Part shown: piece after piece, positions 17,607 through 26,590 of the stretch
Numbering within the stretch: the stretch's first letter is position 1
How the letters are laid out: each line of letters opens with the position of its first letter
Source of the DNA: Pseudomonas bananamidigenes
GTDB lineage: Bacteria > Pseudomonadota > Gammaproteobacteria > Pseudomonadales > Pseudomonadaceae
DNA: 64,000 nt
Direction: 5' to 3'
NCBI RefSeq assembly: GCF_001679645.1
Contig: NZ_LRUN01000034.1
Coordinates: 1 to 64,000 of the forward strand
The notes under the pieces: model-generated
Database searches by the model: none
What the model saw: the letters and a program-made list of their open reading frames with translations, nothing else
What the model was told of the DNA's origin: nothing
Translations under genes and position numbers: made by a program

Positions 17607-17821
17607 GGTAAACCTCACGAAAAGGATCGATGGTCTACACGCAGGGCGTTGAGGCACCCCCTCTGCCGGGGTGGTTGCCGTGGCCAAGCGTACTGCAAAC
17701 GAACGCACAAAAGTGCGGAAATTTTCGCTTTCAGTACGTTTATGTCGGTCTTGCGATAGCAGGTTTTCGTTTGAGTTGCTAAAAGGGACATCTTTGAAAA
17801 TCCCTGCGAAAGGACCTCGAT

Positions 17822-18949
17822 ATGCCCGCCACGTTTACCAAAAGCGCTCTGCTGCTGAGCCTGATGCTCGGCCTCGGCCAGGCGCACGCTGCCAACCCGC
17901 CGAGCCCCGCTGCGCTTGCTGCCTCCGAGGGCATTCCGCACCCGGCAGTGATCGCCCACCGTGGCGCCTCCTTCGACGCACCGGAATCCACCGCAGCCTC
18001 CTACAAACTGGCCCGCGATCTCGGCGCCGATTACCTGGAAATGGACCTGCAGCGCAGCAAGGATGGCGTGCTGTTCGCCCTGCACGACAACAACCTGCAA
18101 CGCACCACCGACGTCGCCACCAAATTCCCGGACCGCAAGGACAGCCCGGCCAATGCTTTCACAATGGCCGAGCTGAAAACCCTGGATGCCGGCAGCTGGT
18201 ACAACAAGGCCTACCCGGATCGCGCCCGTCCTTCCTACGCCGGCCTGCAGATTCTGACCCTGGATGAAATCATCGATATCGCCCAGGCCAATCCGCAGCA
18301 CAAACCTGGCCTGTACATCGAGACCAAGGAGCCACAACTGTTCCCGGGCATCGAGCATGACCTGAAGGAAAAACTCCAGGCCCGTGGCTGGCTGATTCCG
18401 GCCGGCGCCAAACCGGCCAAAAACGTTGCCAGCGTCGGTGAGAGCAACGGCAAGGTGATCCTGCAGACCTTCGAGAAGAACAGCCTGGAACTGCTGCAAA
18501 AGGAAATGCCGCAGGTGCCGAAGATCCTGTTGCTGTGGGTCGGTGAGGGCAGCATCGAACCGAAATCGAAAGTGACCTTTGCCGAATCCGGCGAGAAGGA
18601 CAAGAACGTTTTCTACGGCAAGCAGGAGCCGAAATCCGAAGCTGAATTCAAGCAGTGGATCGACTACGCCAAGGCTCAGGGCGCCATCGGCACCGGCCCT
18701 TCGGCCAAGCTGACCCACGGCGGCGATCAGAGCTATTCGGACCTCGTGCAGCCATGGATGAACAAATACACCCACGACAAGGGAATGCTGGTGCACGTCT
18801 ACACCGTGGATGAGCCAGTGGACTTCCAGAAGGTCATGGCCGCCGGCGTCGACGGTATCTTCACCAACCGCGCCAGCGAACTGCTGAAGTTCTACAAGCG
18901 CCCGGCTGCCGCCAGTGTGGATCAGGTGTTGAAGAACAACGGTTTCTGA
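17822..18949 (+). CDS. glpQ: Periplasmic glycerophosphodiester phosphodiesterase
   Basis: Hydrolyses glycerophosphodiesters to glycerol-3-phosphate and an alcohol, supplying phosphate and glycerol from membrane lipids. A signal peptide (residues 1-23, ending QAHA) directs it to the periplasm. Active-site motifs are H46-R47 (IAHRGASFDAPES), E73-D75 (YLEMDLQRSKDG) and H88 (FALHDNNL). The 375-residue length is normal for GlpQ. No PHO box is evident in the 215 bp upstream. It ends at a REP-like terminator. Confidence 0.95.
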   Translation: MPATFTKSALLLSLMLGLGQAHAANPPSPAALAASEGIPHPAVIAHRGASFDAPESTAASYKLARDLGADYLEMDLQRSKDGVLFALHDNNLQRTTDVATKFPDRKDSPANAFTMAELKTLDAGSWYNKAYPDRARPSYAGLQILTLDEIIDIAQANPQHKPGLYIETKEPQLFPGIEHDLKEKLQARGWLIPAGAKPAKNVASVGESNGKVILQTFEKNSLELLQKEMPQVPKILLLWVGEGSIEPKSKVTFAESGEKDKNVFYGKQEPKSEAEFKQWIDYAKAQGAIGTGPSAKLTHGGDQSYSDLVQPWMNKYTHDKGMLVHVYTVDEPVDFQKVMAAGVDGIFTNRASELLKFYKRPAAASVDQVLKNNGF

Positions 18950-18972
18950 TCTTTCAATCGGGCGTCAGTAAT

Positions 18973-19020
18973 GCGAGCAGGCTCGCTCCTCCAGGGAGTC
19001 CGGCCTGCTCGCTGTTTTTT
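18973..19020 (+). terminator. Terminator of glpQ built from REP-like sequence
   Basis: GCGAGCAGGC (18973-18982) pairs with GCCTGCTCGC (19003-19012), followed by TGTTTTTT. The stem is REP-derived (GCGAGCAGGCTCGCTCC), with the second REP arm reshaped into a terminator. Confidence 0.85.
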
Positions 19021-19087
19021 AAGGGTGAATTAAGTTGCGGTGATTAACCTGAACTCACTTGAACGAATCACCCCAAAGGAATAACCG

Positions 19088-19393
19088 ATGAAAACTTTGA
19101 CTGCCCTGTTTACCGCTGCCGCCCTGACCCTCACCGCTGGCCTGGCCCAGGCTGACGTTCGTGTCGATCAGATCCCTGAGCTGGTCAAATCCGGCAAGAT
19201 CAAGCCGCTGGAAGAGCTGAACAAGATTGCCCTGGCCCTGCACCCGGGCGCGACCATCGTCGACACCGACCTGGACAACCATTTCAACGGCTATGAGTAC
19301 GAAGTCGAGCTGCGTACCGCCGATGGCAAGGAATGGGACGTGGATCTGGACGCGGCCACCGGCAAGGTGCTGAGCAACAAGCAAGATCACTGA
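19088..19393 (+). CDS. Small periplasmic PepSY-domain protein
   Basis: A 101-residue protein. The signal peptide (MKTLTALFTAAALTLTAGLA, cut after AQA) is followed by a single PepSY-like domain: a helix (LEELNKIALALHPG) then strands with YEYEVELRTADGKEWDVDLD and the closing TGKVL motif. PepSY domains are thought to inhibit proteases or act as accessory domains. It has AAAGGA upstream and no obvious operon partner. A REP pair lies just downstream. Confidence 0.88.
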   Translation: MKTLTALFTAAALTLTAGLAQADVRVDQIPELVKSGKIKPLEELNKIALALHPGATIVDTDLDNHFNGYEYEVELRTADGKEWDVDLDAATGKVLSNKQDH

Positions 19394-19409
19394 TAACCCC
19401 GACACCCCC

Positions 19410-19500
19410 TGTGGGAACGAGCTTGCTCGCGATAGCGGTGGATCAGTCAACATTGAGTTGTCTGACCGAACGCCATCGCGAGCAGGCTCGCTCCCACAGT
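19410..19500. repeat. REP palindrome pair
   Basis: Inverted units GTGGGAACGAGCTTGCTCGC (about 19411-19430) and GCGAGCAGGCTCGCTCCCAC (about 19478-19497) flank a spacer. They lie between the convergent PepSY and FlxA-like genes. Confidence 0.85.
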
Positions 19501-19514
19501 GCTTTGTGTTGAGT

Positions 19515-19958
19515 TCAAGCGCTAGTGCTGACCAACGAACCCGACGTGCTGCTGTCGGACTCCTGCAACGCCGCCAGCAAAGCCGCCGTCGCCGTCTGCA
19601 ACGAAGCCGACGTCGTCGCGATCTGCGACTGCGCAGCCGCAACATCCGCCGCTTTGGCATCCTGACTTTCCTGCCTGGCCTGAGCCGCTTGCAGCGCTTG
19701 TTGCTGTTCCTGCAATTGCTTTTGCAGTTCGGCGATCTGCTTGCGCAATTCCTTCACGGTATCCGATTCATCACTGCTGGAACTGCTGTCGCCCGACGGT
19801 GCCGCACCACCGCCCGCCGCGACTTTGCTGGTGTCGGCCTTCACACCGGTGCTGGCTGCCGCAGTGGTGGACGTGTCGTCGCCCGCGTCGGTAATCGAGG
19901 TTTTGCTGGTGGACGTGGTGACGGTCTGATTGATTGAAACGGACGTGATGCTGACCAT
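19515..19958 (-). CDS. FlxA-like coiled-coil protein
   Basis: A 147-residue, cysteine-free protein. Residues about 1-65 are rich in Ser/Thr/Ala and probably disordered; about 66-100 form a strong coiled coil (TVKELRKQIAELQKQLQEQQ), as in FlxA-type proteins controlled by the flagellar sigma factor. The C-terminus is again Ser/Thr-rich. The start at 19958 has GGAG 8 nt upstream. A sigma-28-like promoter lies just upstream (19992-20018), which supports a flagellar or motility link. The exact function is unknown. Confidence 0.7.
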   Translation of the reverse strand: MVSITSVSINQTVTTSTSKTSITDAGDDTSTTAAASTGVKADTSKVAAGGGAAPSGDSSSSSDESDTVKELRKQIAELQKQLQEQQQALQAAQARQESQDAKAADVAAAQSQIATTSASLQTATAALLAALQESDSSTSGSLVSTSA

Positions 19959-19991
19959 GGAAAATCTCCAATGACGGTTATGGTTAACCGG

Positions 19992-20018
19992 CCATCGGCG
20001 GCGGCCTGCACGAATTGA
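19992..20018 (-). promoter_or_regulatory. Candidate sigma-28 (FliA) promoter of the FlxA-like gene
   Basis: On the minus strand, TCAATTCG-N11-GCCGATGG closely matches the FliA pattern TAAAGTTT-N11-GCCGATAA with exact spacing. It would start transcription about 27 nt before the ATG at 19958. A chemoreceptor gene lies immediately upstream on the same strand. Confidence 0.55.
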
Positions 20019-20022
20019 GATC

Positions 20023-20061
20023 GACTGTGTACCGACTCGGTAACCGGGCCGGTACACAGTC
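20023..20061 (-). terminator. Hairpin after the chemoreceptor gene
   Basis: GACTGTGTACCG (20023-20034) pairs with CGGTACACAGTC (20050-20061), a perfect 12-bp stem with a 15-nt loop, 10 bp after the chemoreceptor stop. No T-run follows on the minus strand, so it may be a transcript-end stabiliser rather than a strict terminator. Confidence 0.45.
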
Positions 20062-20070
20062 ACAGTCGGG

Positions 20071-21693
20071 TCAGACGCTCAGGCGAGCAGTGACATCGTT
20101 CAGTTGTCCGGACAGGCCATGCAGGTTCTGGCTGGCGCTTTCGGTGCGCTGCACGTTGTCGAGGTTGGTGCTGGCGATCGAAGTGATCTCGGTCAGGTTG
20201 CGCGAGATGTCTTCAGCCACCGAAGTCTGCTCTTCGGCGGCGGTGGCGATCTGGCGGTTCATGTCGCGGATCGCTTCCACCGCATGGGTGATGCGCTCGA
20301 GCATCGCGCCGGCCTGGGTCACCTGCTCGACGCTTTCATCGCTGCGGGTCTGGCCGCTGTCGATGGCGTGGGCCGCATCCACCGCGCCGGTCTGCACGCT
20401 CTGGATGATCTGGTTGATCTCGATGATCGACTCCGCCGTGCGCTGCGCGAGATTGCGCACCTCATCGGCCACAACCGCAAAACCACGCCCGGCTTCACCG
20501 GCACGAGCCGCTTCGATGGCCGCGTTGAGCGCCAGCAGGTTGGTCTGTTCGGCGATGCCGCGGATCACTTCCAGCACCTTGCCGATACGACCGCTGTCGG
20601 CTTCCAGACGTCGGATGACCGTGGCGGTGTTGGCGATTTCGCCACGCATCTGGGTGATGCTGTGGATGGTGCTCTGCATGACCTTCTCGCCCTGCTGGGC
20701 GGACTGGTCGGCATCGTCCGCCGCACGCGCCGCGTCGGCGGCATGACGGGCGACTTCCTGGGCGGTGGCGGACATTTCGTTCATCGCCGTGGCCACCTGA
20801 TCGGTACGGTTGAACTGCTCGTTGGTGCCGCCGGCCATCAGCGTGGCGATGGCGTTCAACTCGCCACTGGCACTGTCCAGATCCTTGGCGCTGCGTTGCA
20901 GGTGATTGAAGGTTTCGGCGAGGAAATCGCGCAGGGTGTTGGCCGCGGCGGCCAGGTTACCCAATTCGTCCTGACGACTGCTGGCGACACGCTCGACCAG
21001 ACGGCCCTTGCTCAACTGCGTGACGTAATCGATGAGGTTGCGGATCGGCTCGACCAGGTTGCGGTTCACCAGCCACAGGCTCAGCAGGCCGATCAACAGA
21101 CCGGAGGCGAGCATCACCACAATCCCCAGCATCACGGTGCGATCGGCACTGGCGCTGATCAGCGCCGACTTTTCGGTGCCCTGCTTGCGCAGTTCGGCCA
21201 CCAGTTCGCTCATCTGGTCGCTGGCGGCGCGGTCGACGCCTTTGACGGCCACGTCGCCCGCAGCCGGATCAGCACCGGCGGCCACGTAGGCATCGCGCCC
21301 CTTCTGATACGCGGCACCGAGCAGGCGGTGTTCTTCACGCAGGCGTTCGATGCGGGTTTTCAACGAAGGCTCGAGGCCTTTCTGATTGGCCAGTTCACCG
21401 AGGATGTTCTGCACATCACGCTGACGGTCTTCAAACTGGCCCCAATATTTGGCCAGGTCCGCCGGTTGCTTGCCGCGCAGCAGAACGTTTTTCCACTCCT
21501 GGACCTGCACCTTGAATTGCAGGTTGGCTTCGTCGATCAGTTGCGACGTGTGCAAGGGGCCGGCGATCAACTGGCTGTAGCTTTGCACGCCGTTGGACAG
21601 GAAATGAAAGCAGGCCAGCGCGATCAACAGCATCGCCACCAGGCTGCCGCTCAGCAGGGCAAGAATTTGCGCTCTCAGGGATTTTTGCAGCAT
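20071..21693 (-). CDS. Methyl-accepting chemotaxis protein (transmembrane)
   Basis: A 540-residue chemoreceptor. An N-terminal membrane helix (about 8-30) precedes a periplasmic ligand domain of about 150 mostly helical residues (four-helix-bundle type), then a second membrane helix (about 192-212), a HAMP segment and the signalling domain with the conserved tip [20 protein letters not shown]. No C-terminal CheR-binding pentapeptide is seen. The start at 21693 ([10 protein letters not shown]) is the usual one for this family; the frame is open 84 nt further. The ligand is unknown. Confidence 0.93.
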   Translation of the reverse strand: MLQKSLRAQILALLSGSLVAMLLIALACFHFLSNGVQSYSQLIAGPLHTSQLIDEANLQFKVQVQEWKNVLLRGKQPADLAKYWGQFEDRQRDVQNILGELANQKGLEPSLKTRIERLREEHRLLGAAYQKGRDAYVAAGADPAAGDVAVKGVDRAASDQMSELVAELRKQGTEKSALISASADRTVMLGIVVMLASGLLIGLLSLWLVNRNLVEPIRNLIDYVTQLSKGRLVERVASSRQDELGNLAAAANTLRDFLAETFNHLQRSAKDLDSASGELNAIATLMAGGTNEQFNRTDQVATAMNEMSATAQEVARHAADAARAADDADQSAQQGEKVMQSTIHSITQMRGEIANTATVIRRLEADSGRIGKVLEVIRGIAEQTNLLALNAAIEAARAGEAGRGFAVVADEVRNLAQRTAESIIEINQIIQSVQTGAVDAAHAIDSGQTRSDESVEQVTQAGAMLERITHAVEAIRDMNRQIATAAEEQTSVAEDISRNLTEITSIASTNLDNVQRTESASQNLHGLSGQLNDVTARLSV

Positions 21694-21969
21694 CGCAGGT
21701 ACTCGGGACAGGGATGAGGCACGCCCGACAAGGCGTGAATTGTGGCCGGACATCCGTGTCGCCGAACCTTGGCTCATGGCCGAAGGCGCGCAACCTAACT
21801 CATGCGTGATCGGCGTGCCAGAGCACTTCTTGAGAAAATTCCGACCGCCGGTAAGGCATTGATTTTGACGTCATTTCATCGTCACCAAAACGTCACATTG
21901 CGTTGCGATGATGCGGCTCGGGTGAACCTGCAAATCCCGCAACTGACGCCTTCCCTGCAGCGAGACTTC

Positions 21970-22992
21970 ATGAACCACAGCCTGGATATCAGCCATCGCG
22001 ATCCTGATCTGTTCGGCCTGCTTTACGGCTTCCGTTTTCGCCCGGGCGAGCGCGGACGCGAAGTGGATTCGGCGACCGCCCTGCGCTGCCTGCAGGACGA
22101 CAGCGACAGCGACGAATTCCTCTGGCTGCACCTGAATCTGGCCCATGCCGCGTGCGAGCGCTGGATGAAAAGTCATCTGCAACTGCCACAGGAATTTTTC
22201 GAGGCGCTGCACGAAGGTTCGCGCTCGACCCGCATCGAGCATGTCGATTCGGCGTTGCTGGCGGTGGTCAACGACGTGGTGTTCAACCTCAGCAGCATGG
22301 TCTCGTCGGACGTGTCGACGTTGTGGGTCTGCGTGCGCAGCAAACTGATCGTCAGTGCGCGCCTGCAACCGTTGCACTCGGTGGACAAACTGCGTTCGTC
22401 GGTGAAGGCCGGCGAGTGCTTTCGCTCGCCATCGGAGTTGCTTGTGCACCTGCTGCGCGACCAGGGCGAAGTGCTGACCCAGATCGTGCGCAAGACCAGC
22501 CTGAGCGTCGATCAGGTCGAGGACGAGTTGCTGTCGTCGCGACTGTCGACCAACCGCGCCGAACTCGGCGCCAACCGCCGGGTGCTGGTGCGCCTGCAAC
22601 GGCTGCTGGCGCTGGAGCCGGGCTCGCTGCTGCGCCTGCTGAACCGGCCGCCGTCCTGGTTGCAGAAGGAGGACGTCAAGGAGCTGCGCAAATCCACCGA
22701 AGAGTTCGCGCTGATCATCAACGACCTGACCGCCCTCGGCGAGCGGATCAAGCTGTTGCAGGAAGAAATCGCCGCCAACGTCAACGAACAGAGCAACCGC
22801 ACGCTGTTCACCCTGACCGTGGTGACGGTGCTGGCGTTGCCGATCAACATCATCGCCGGTTTCTTCGGCATGAACGTCGGCGGCGTGCCGCTGGCCACCG
22901 ATCCGGAAGGGTTCTGGATTCTGGTGGCTCTGGTGGCCACGTTCACCGCGATTGCCGGGCGCTGGGCGTTTCGCAAGCGCGGGGATTACTGA
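21970..22992 (+). CDS. CorA/ZntB-type divalent metal transporter
   Basis: A 340-residue protein of the CorA superfamily. A long cytoplasmic alpha/beta funnel domain leads to two C-terminal membrane helices with the GMN signature at about 300-302 (GFFGMNVGG). The sequence after GMN (VGGVPLATDPEGFW) resembles ZntB-like zinc transporters more than the magnesium-selective CorA. Transport of Zn2+ or Mg2+ across the inner membrane is expected. The ATG at 21970 begins MNHSLDIS; the open frame extends upstream without good initiation signals. Confidence 0.88.
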   Translation: MNHSLDISHRDPDLFGLLYGFRFRPGERGREVDSATALRCLQDDSDSDEFLWLHLNLAHAACERWMKSHLQLPQEFFEALHEGSRSTRIEHVDSALLAVVNDVVFNLSSMVSSDVSTLWVCVRSKLIVSARLQPLHSVDKLRSSVKAGECFRSPSELLVHLLRDQGEVLTQIVRKTSLSVDQVEDELLSSRLSTNRAELGANRRVLVRLQRLLALEPGSLLRLLNRPPSWLQKEDVKELRKSTEEFALIINDLTALGERIKLLQEEIAANVNEQSNRTLFTLTVVTVLALPINIIAGFFGMNVGGVPLATDPEGFWILVALVATFTAIAGRWAFRKRGDY

Positions 22993-22997
22993 TCCAC

Positions 22998-23029
22998 CTG
23001 TGGCGAGGGAGCAAGCTCCCTCGCCACAG
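22998..23029. repeat. Perfect palindrome, REP-like, after the CorA/ZntB gene
   Basis: CTGTGGCGAGGGAGC pairs perfectly with GCTCCCTCGCCACAG around AA. The same family appears at 28374-28401. It may also serve as a terminator, although no T-run follows. Confidence 0.8.
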
Positions 23030-23144
23030 TGCATCCATATCAATGCGGGGCTAATCCACCGAACACTGATCTGCCGCAGTCTCTCTGTAATATTTAGCAA
23101 CGATCATGGGCGACACTCCTTCCCTCGCTCAGGATTGTCCTGCC

Positions 23145-24758
23145 ATGGCTACTCCCTCCCTGACCGCCAGCCCGGCCTCCGTTTCCAGCGGCAGACCGGC
23201 GCTCGACAAGAAACCCGGCCCATTCACGTACGTGGTGTTCTTCGCCGTGCTGGCCATGGGGATGCTGTTCACCGCCTACAGCCTGATGCACGACATGCAC
23301 GAACTCGGCACGGTGGTCACCACCTGGACACCGTTCCTGCTGCTCGGCGTAGCCCTGTTGATTGCCCTGGGTTTCGAGTTCGTCAACGGCTTCCACGACA
23401 CCGCCAACGCCGTGGCCACGGTGATCTACACCCATTCGCTGCCGCCGAATGTGGCTGTCGTGTGGTCCGGGTTCTTCAACTTCCTCGGTGTGTTGCTTTC
23501 GAGTGGCGCGGTGGCGTTCGGCATCATCGCGTTGCTGCCGGTGGAGCTGATTCTGCAGGTCGGCTCGTCCGCCGGTTTCGCGATGATCTTCGCGCTGCTG
23601 ATCGCGGCGATCCTGTGGAACCTCGGCACCTGGTGGCTGGGCCTGCCGGCCTCGTCGTCGCACACGCTGATCGGTTCGATCATCGGTGTCGGCGTGGCGA
23701 ACGCCTTGATGCACGGCCGCGACGGCACCAGCGGCGTGGACTGGGCCCAGGCCATCAAGATCGGTTACGCGCTTCTGCTGTCGCCGTTGGTCGGCTTCGG
23801 TTGCGCCGCGCTGTTGCTGCTGGCCCTGCGCGCCTTCGTGAAGAATCGTTCGCTGTACAAGGCGCCGGACGGCAACACCCCGCCGCCGTGGTGGATTCGC
23901 GGCCTGCTGATCGCCACCTGCACCGGCGTGTCCTTCGCCCACGGCTCCAATGACGGCCAGAAAGGCATGGGCCTGATCATGCTGATTCTGGTCGGCACCC
24001 TGCCGATGGCCTATGCCCTGAACCGCACCATGCCCGCCGATCAGACCTTGCAGTTCGCAGCGGTAGCTGAAGTCACCCAGCAGGCGCTGGTGAAAAGCGC
24101 CCCGCTGCCGGCCCCGGCCGATCCGCGCCCGGTGCTGGCCGATTACGTGCGCAGCAAGCAGGCCACACCGCAACTGGTTCCGGCCCTCGCGGCGCTGACC
24201 GGGCACATTGGCGACGAGGTGAAAGGCTACGGTTCGCTGTCGAAAGTCCCGGCGGAGGCCATGGGCAACGTGCGCAACGACATGTACCTGGCCAGTGAAA
24301 CCATTCGCTTGATGGACAAGCACAAGGTCGGTTCCTTTGATGCCGACACCACCAACAAGCTGCAACTGTTCAAACAGCAGATCGACAACGCCACGCGGTT
24401 CATTCCGCTGTGGGTGAAGATTGCCGTGGCGATTGCATTGGGACTGGGCACCATGGTCGGCTGGAAGCGGATCGTGGTCACGGTCGGCGAGAAGATCGGC
24501 AAGACCCACCTGACCTACGCCCAGGGCGCCTCGGCGGAGACCGTGGCGATGCTGACCATCGGCGCCGCCGACATGTTCGGCCTGCCGGTGTCCACCACCC
24601 ATGTGTTGTCCTCCGGTGTGGCCGGGACCATGGTCGCCAACGGCGGCGGCCTGCAGATGAAGACCATCCGCAATCTGCTGATGGCCTGGGTGTTGACGCT
24701 GCCGGCGGCCATTGTGTTGTCGGGCAGCCTGTATTGGCTGTTTACTCAACTCTTCTGA
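23145..24758 (+). CDS. pitA: Low-affinity inorganic phosphate transporter, PiT family
   Basis: A 537-residue inner-membrane symporter moving metal-phosphate with protons. The two PiT signatures are present: GFEFVNGFHDTANAVATVIY in the N-terminal half and FAHGSNDGQKGMG in the middle. A third conserved region (GAADMFGLPVSTTHVLSSG) is near the C-terminus. About ten membrane helices flank a large cytoplasmic loop (about 290-400), which is typical of bacterial PitA. The ATG at 23145 is preferred because AGGA precedes it; another at 23106 lacks a ribosome site. A strong terminator follows. Confidence 0.95.
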   Translation: MATPSLTASPASVSSGRPALDKKPGPFTYVVFFAVLAMGMLFTAYSLMHDMHELGTVVTTWTPFLLLGVALLIALGFEFVNGFHDTANAVATVIYTHSLPPNVAVVWSGFFNFLGVLLSSGAVAFGIIALLPVELILQVGSSAGFAMIFALLIAAILWNLGTWWLGLPASSSHTLIGSIIGVGVANALMHGRDGTSGVDWAQAIKIGYALLLSPLVGFGCAALLLLALRAFVKNRSLYKAPDGNTPPPWWIRGLLIATCTGVSFAHGSNDGQKGMGLIMLILVGTLPMAYALNRTMPADQTLQFAAVAEVTQQALVKSAPLPAPADPRPVLADYVRSKQATPQLVPALAALTGHIGDEVKGYGSLSKVPAEAMGNVRNDMYLASETIRLMDKHKVGSFDADTTNKLQLFKQQIDNATRFIPLWVKIAVAIALGLGTMVGWKRIVVTVGEKIGKTHLTYAQGASAETVAMLTIGAADMFGLPVSTTHVLSSGVAGTMVANGGGLQMKTIRNLLMAWVLTLPAAIVLSGSLYWLFTQLF

Positions 24759-24778
24759 AGCCGACGTATCCATTCAAG

Positions 24779-24809
24779 AATCCCGGCCCGGTGCGCGCCG
24801 GGATTTTTT
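24779..24809 (+). terminator. Rho-independent terminator of pitA
   Basis: AATCCCGGC (24779-24787) pairs with GCCGGGATT (24797-24805), followed by a run of T residues. Confidence 0.92.
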
Positions 24810-24931
24810 CATTCCGCCCGACTCATTCCATCCGTCGGCCTCCGGGCTTGAGCCATCCTCGACCTGGCAGATTTCACTTCAGTTTGCCGGTGCAGTGCCG
24901 ACTCTTAAGAAACTCGATGCATTGAGGAAAC

Positions 24932-25804
24932 GTGTCCGTGAACCTGTATATCAATCAGCTACAACAAAAAGCTGACTTCAAGGAAGCCATCTACGCTGGC
25001 GACATCTTCTTGAACACGCAACTGCGCGCCGCCCATGAACTGTGTGCCTTTGCCCAGGAAAGCATCACCGCCGCATTCAATGGCGAAACCAATCACCAGG
25101 CTTTGCACACGCTGATGCCGGTGGAAGAGTTCGTGGTGCTGGTGACACGCCTCAAGGGCCAGTTCACCAACAGCCTGCGCGCCAAGGAGCTGATTCTGAG
25201 CTTTATCGACGAAGTCGGCCTCGACCCGCGCGAATACATTTTCGACGTGCCACGCATTCGCGTCGTGCCCAACTATGACTACCTGCATGCCGGCGTGAGC
25301 TATGCCTACAAGCCGCACCGCGACACCTGGTACGGCAGCGTCGATTGCCAGATCAACACATGGATGCCGGTGCACACCATTTCCCCGGATCAGACCATGA
25401 TGATCAACACGGGCTACTTCGACGTGCCGGTGAAGAACTCCTCGGCCCAGTGGAGCCTCAACGACTGGATCAACAACCAGCGGCACAAGGCCAAGGACAA
25501 CCTCAAGGAAGAGGTCCGGGTGCACCCGGTGCCTCTGGAAGAGATCAACGATGCGGCCGAATTGCGCATCGCCGGCAACACCGGCGAGATGCTGATTTTC
25601 TCGGGCTCGCACCTGCACGGTACGGTCGCCAACCACACGCAGCAAACCCGTTTCAGCGTCGACTTCCGTCTGATGCACCTCGATGACCTCAAACACAATC
25701 GTGGCGCGATCAACGTCGACAGTGCCTGCCCGGATGTCGGAGCGGGCTTCAAAGATTATTTCCACGCACACGACTTCTCGAATTTTCAAGGAATCCAGCC
25801 ATGA
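24932..25804 (+). CDS. 2-oxoglutarate/Fe(II)-dependent oxygenase-like protein (PhyH type)
   Basis: A 290-residue cytosolic protein. The iron facial triad can be placed at H129 and D131 (KPHRDTWYG) and H229 (SGSHLHGTVAN), with R240 positioned to hold 2-oxoglutarate, so it probably hydroxylates a small molecule or sugar. The substrate is unknown. A GTG at 24932 is used, preceded by TTGAGGA; a second GTG six bases later is equally possible. The stop overlaps the ATG of the TylF-type methyltransferase gene, so the two are translated together. No other biosynthetic gene is adjacent. Confidence 0.75.
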   Translation: MSVNLYINQLQQKADFKEAIYAGDIFLNTQLRAAHELCAFAQESITAAFNGETNHQALHTLMPVEEFVVLVTRLKGQFTNSLRAKELILSFIDEVGLDPREYIFDVPRIRVVPNYDYLHAGVSYAYKPHRDTWYGSVDCQINTWMPVHTISPDQTMMINTGYFDVPVKNSSAQWSLNDWINNQRHKAKDNLKEEVRVHPVPLEEINDAAELRIAGNTGEMLIFSGSHLHGTVANHTQQTRFSVDFRLMHLDDLKHNRGAINVDSACPDVGAGFKDYFHAHDFSNFQGIQP

Positions 25805-26523
25805 CCAAGCGCCGCATCACGCCTGCCGAAGCCCAGTACAACGAAACCCGCGCCGGTGTCCTCAAGCGTGTTGACGCCGAATACGTGGCCGACGCCCCGT
25901 TCGTGTTCGCCAACCGCATCGGTGTCACCGCTGCGCTGTCGCGAATGGAGCTGTTCAAGAAAGTCGCCGAAATCCCGGGCGCGATCATTGAGTGCGGTGT
26001 GTACAAGGGCAACTCGCTGATGCTGTACATGCACCTGTCGATGATCCTCGAACCTTACGCGATCAATCGCTCGATCGTCGGTTTCGATACCTTCGAAGGG
26101 TTCCAGAGCATCAGCAAGACCGATGACCCGGCCGACGTCAACGAAACCATGTTTTCCGACACCGACCAGTCGCTGATCCAGGACATGATCGACGCCAACG
26201 ACCTGTTGCGTCCGGTCAATCGCATCCCGCGTTGCGAACTGGTGAAGGGCGATATCGTCAAGACCGTGCCGGAGTGGGTGAAAACCCGCCCTGACCTGGT
26301 GGTGGCAATGCTGATCCTCGACACCGACCTCTACGAGTCGACCAAAGTCGCGCTGGAAACCTTCCTGCCGTACATGCCCAAAGGCGCCATCGTGGTCCTG
26401 GACGAAGTCGCCTACCGCAACTTCCCGGGCGAAACCAAGGCCCTTCGCGAAGTGCTGGACCTGAACAAGATCGAACTCAAGCGTTTGCCGTTCGATTCTT
26501 GCGTGGGTTACTTCCACGTCTGA
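25801..26523 (+). CDS. TylF/MycF-type O-methyltransferase
   Basis: A 240-residue protein of the macrocin O-methyltransferase (TylF) family, which uses SAM and Mg2+ to methylate sugar hydroxyls. The SAM-binding motif IIECGVYKGNSLMLY is near 62-76. The LDTDLYESTKVALE segment carries the metal-binding aspartates, and IVVLDEVAYRNFPGE is a further conserved family region. ATGA overlap with the oxygenase gene shows an operon. The acceptor could be a sugar on a polysaccharide, flagellin glycan or a secondary metabolite. No glycosyltransferase is in the window. Confidence 0.85.
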   Translation: MTKRRITPAEAQYNETRAGVLKRVDAEYVADAPFVFANRIGVTAALSRMELFKKVAEIPGAIIECGVYKGNSLMLYMHLSMILEPYAINRSIVGFDTFEGFQSISKTDDPADVNETMFSDTDQSLIQDMIDANDLLRPVNRIPRCELVKGDIVKTVPEWVKTRPDLVVAMLILDTDLYESTKVALETFLPYMPKGAIVVLDEVAYRNFPGETKALREVLDLNKIELKRLPFDSCVGYFHV

Positions 26524-26542
26524 TCCCGCTGCAATCCACACC

Positions 26543-26570
26543 TGCGGGAGCGAACCTGTTCGCTCCCGCA
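26543..26570 (+). terminator. REP-like hairpin after the oxygenase/methyltransferase operon
   Basis: TGCGGGAGCGAAC (26543-26555) pairs perfectly with GTTCGCTCCCGCA (26558-26570) over 2 nt, followed by TTTGAT. It lies between two convergent genes and probably helps end transcription. Confidence 0.6.
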
Positions 26571-26590
26571 TTTGATCCGCCCGGAGACGG

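Noticed and set aside
17700-17821. PHO box upstream of glpQ
   Set aside because: No pair of CTGTCAT direct repeats is present at the right spacing.
23094-24773. 559-residue minus-strand open frame opposite pitA
   Set aside because: It is the antisense of a well-supported transporter gene, rich in Arg, Gln and His, with no domain.
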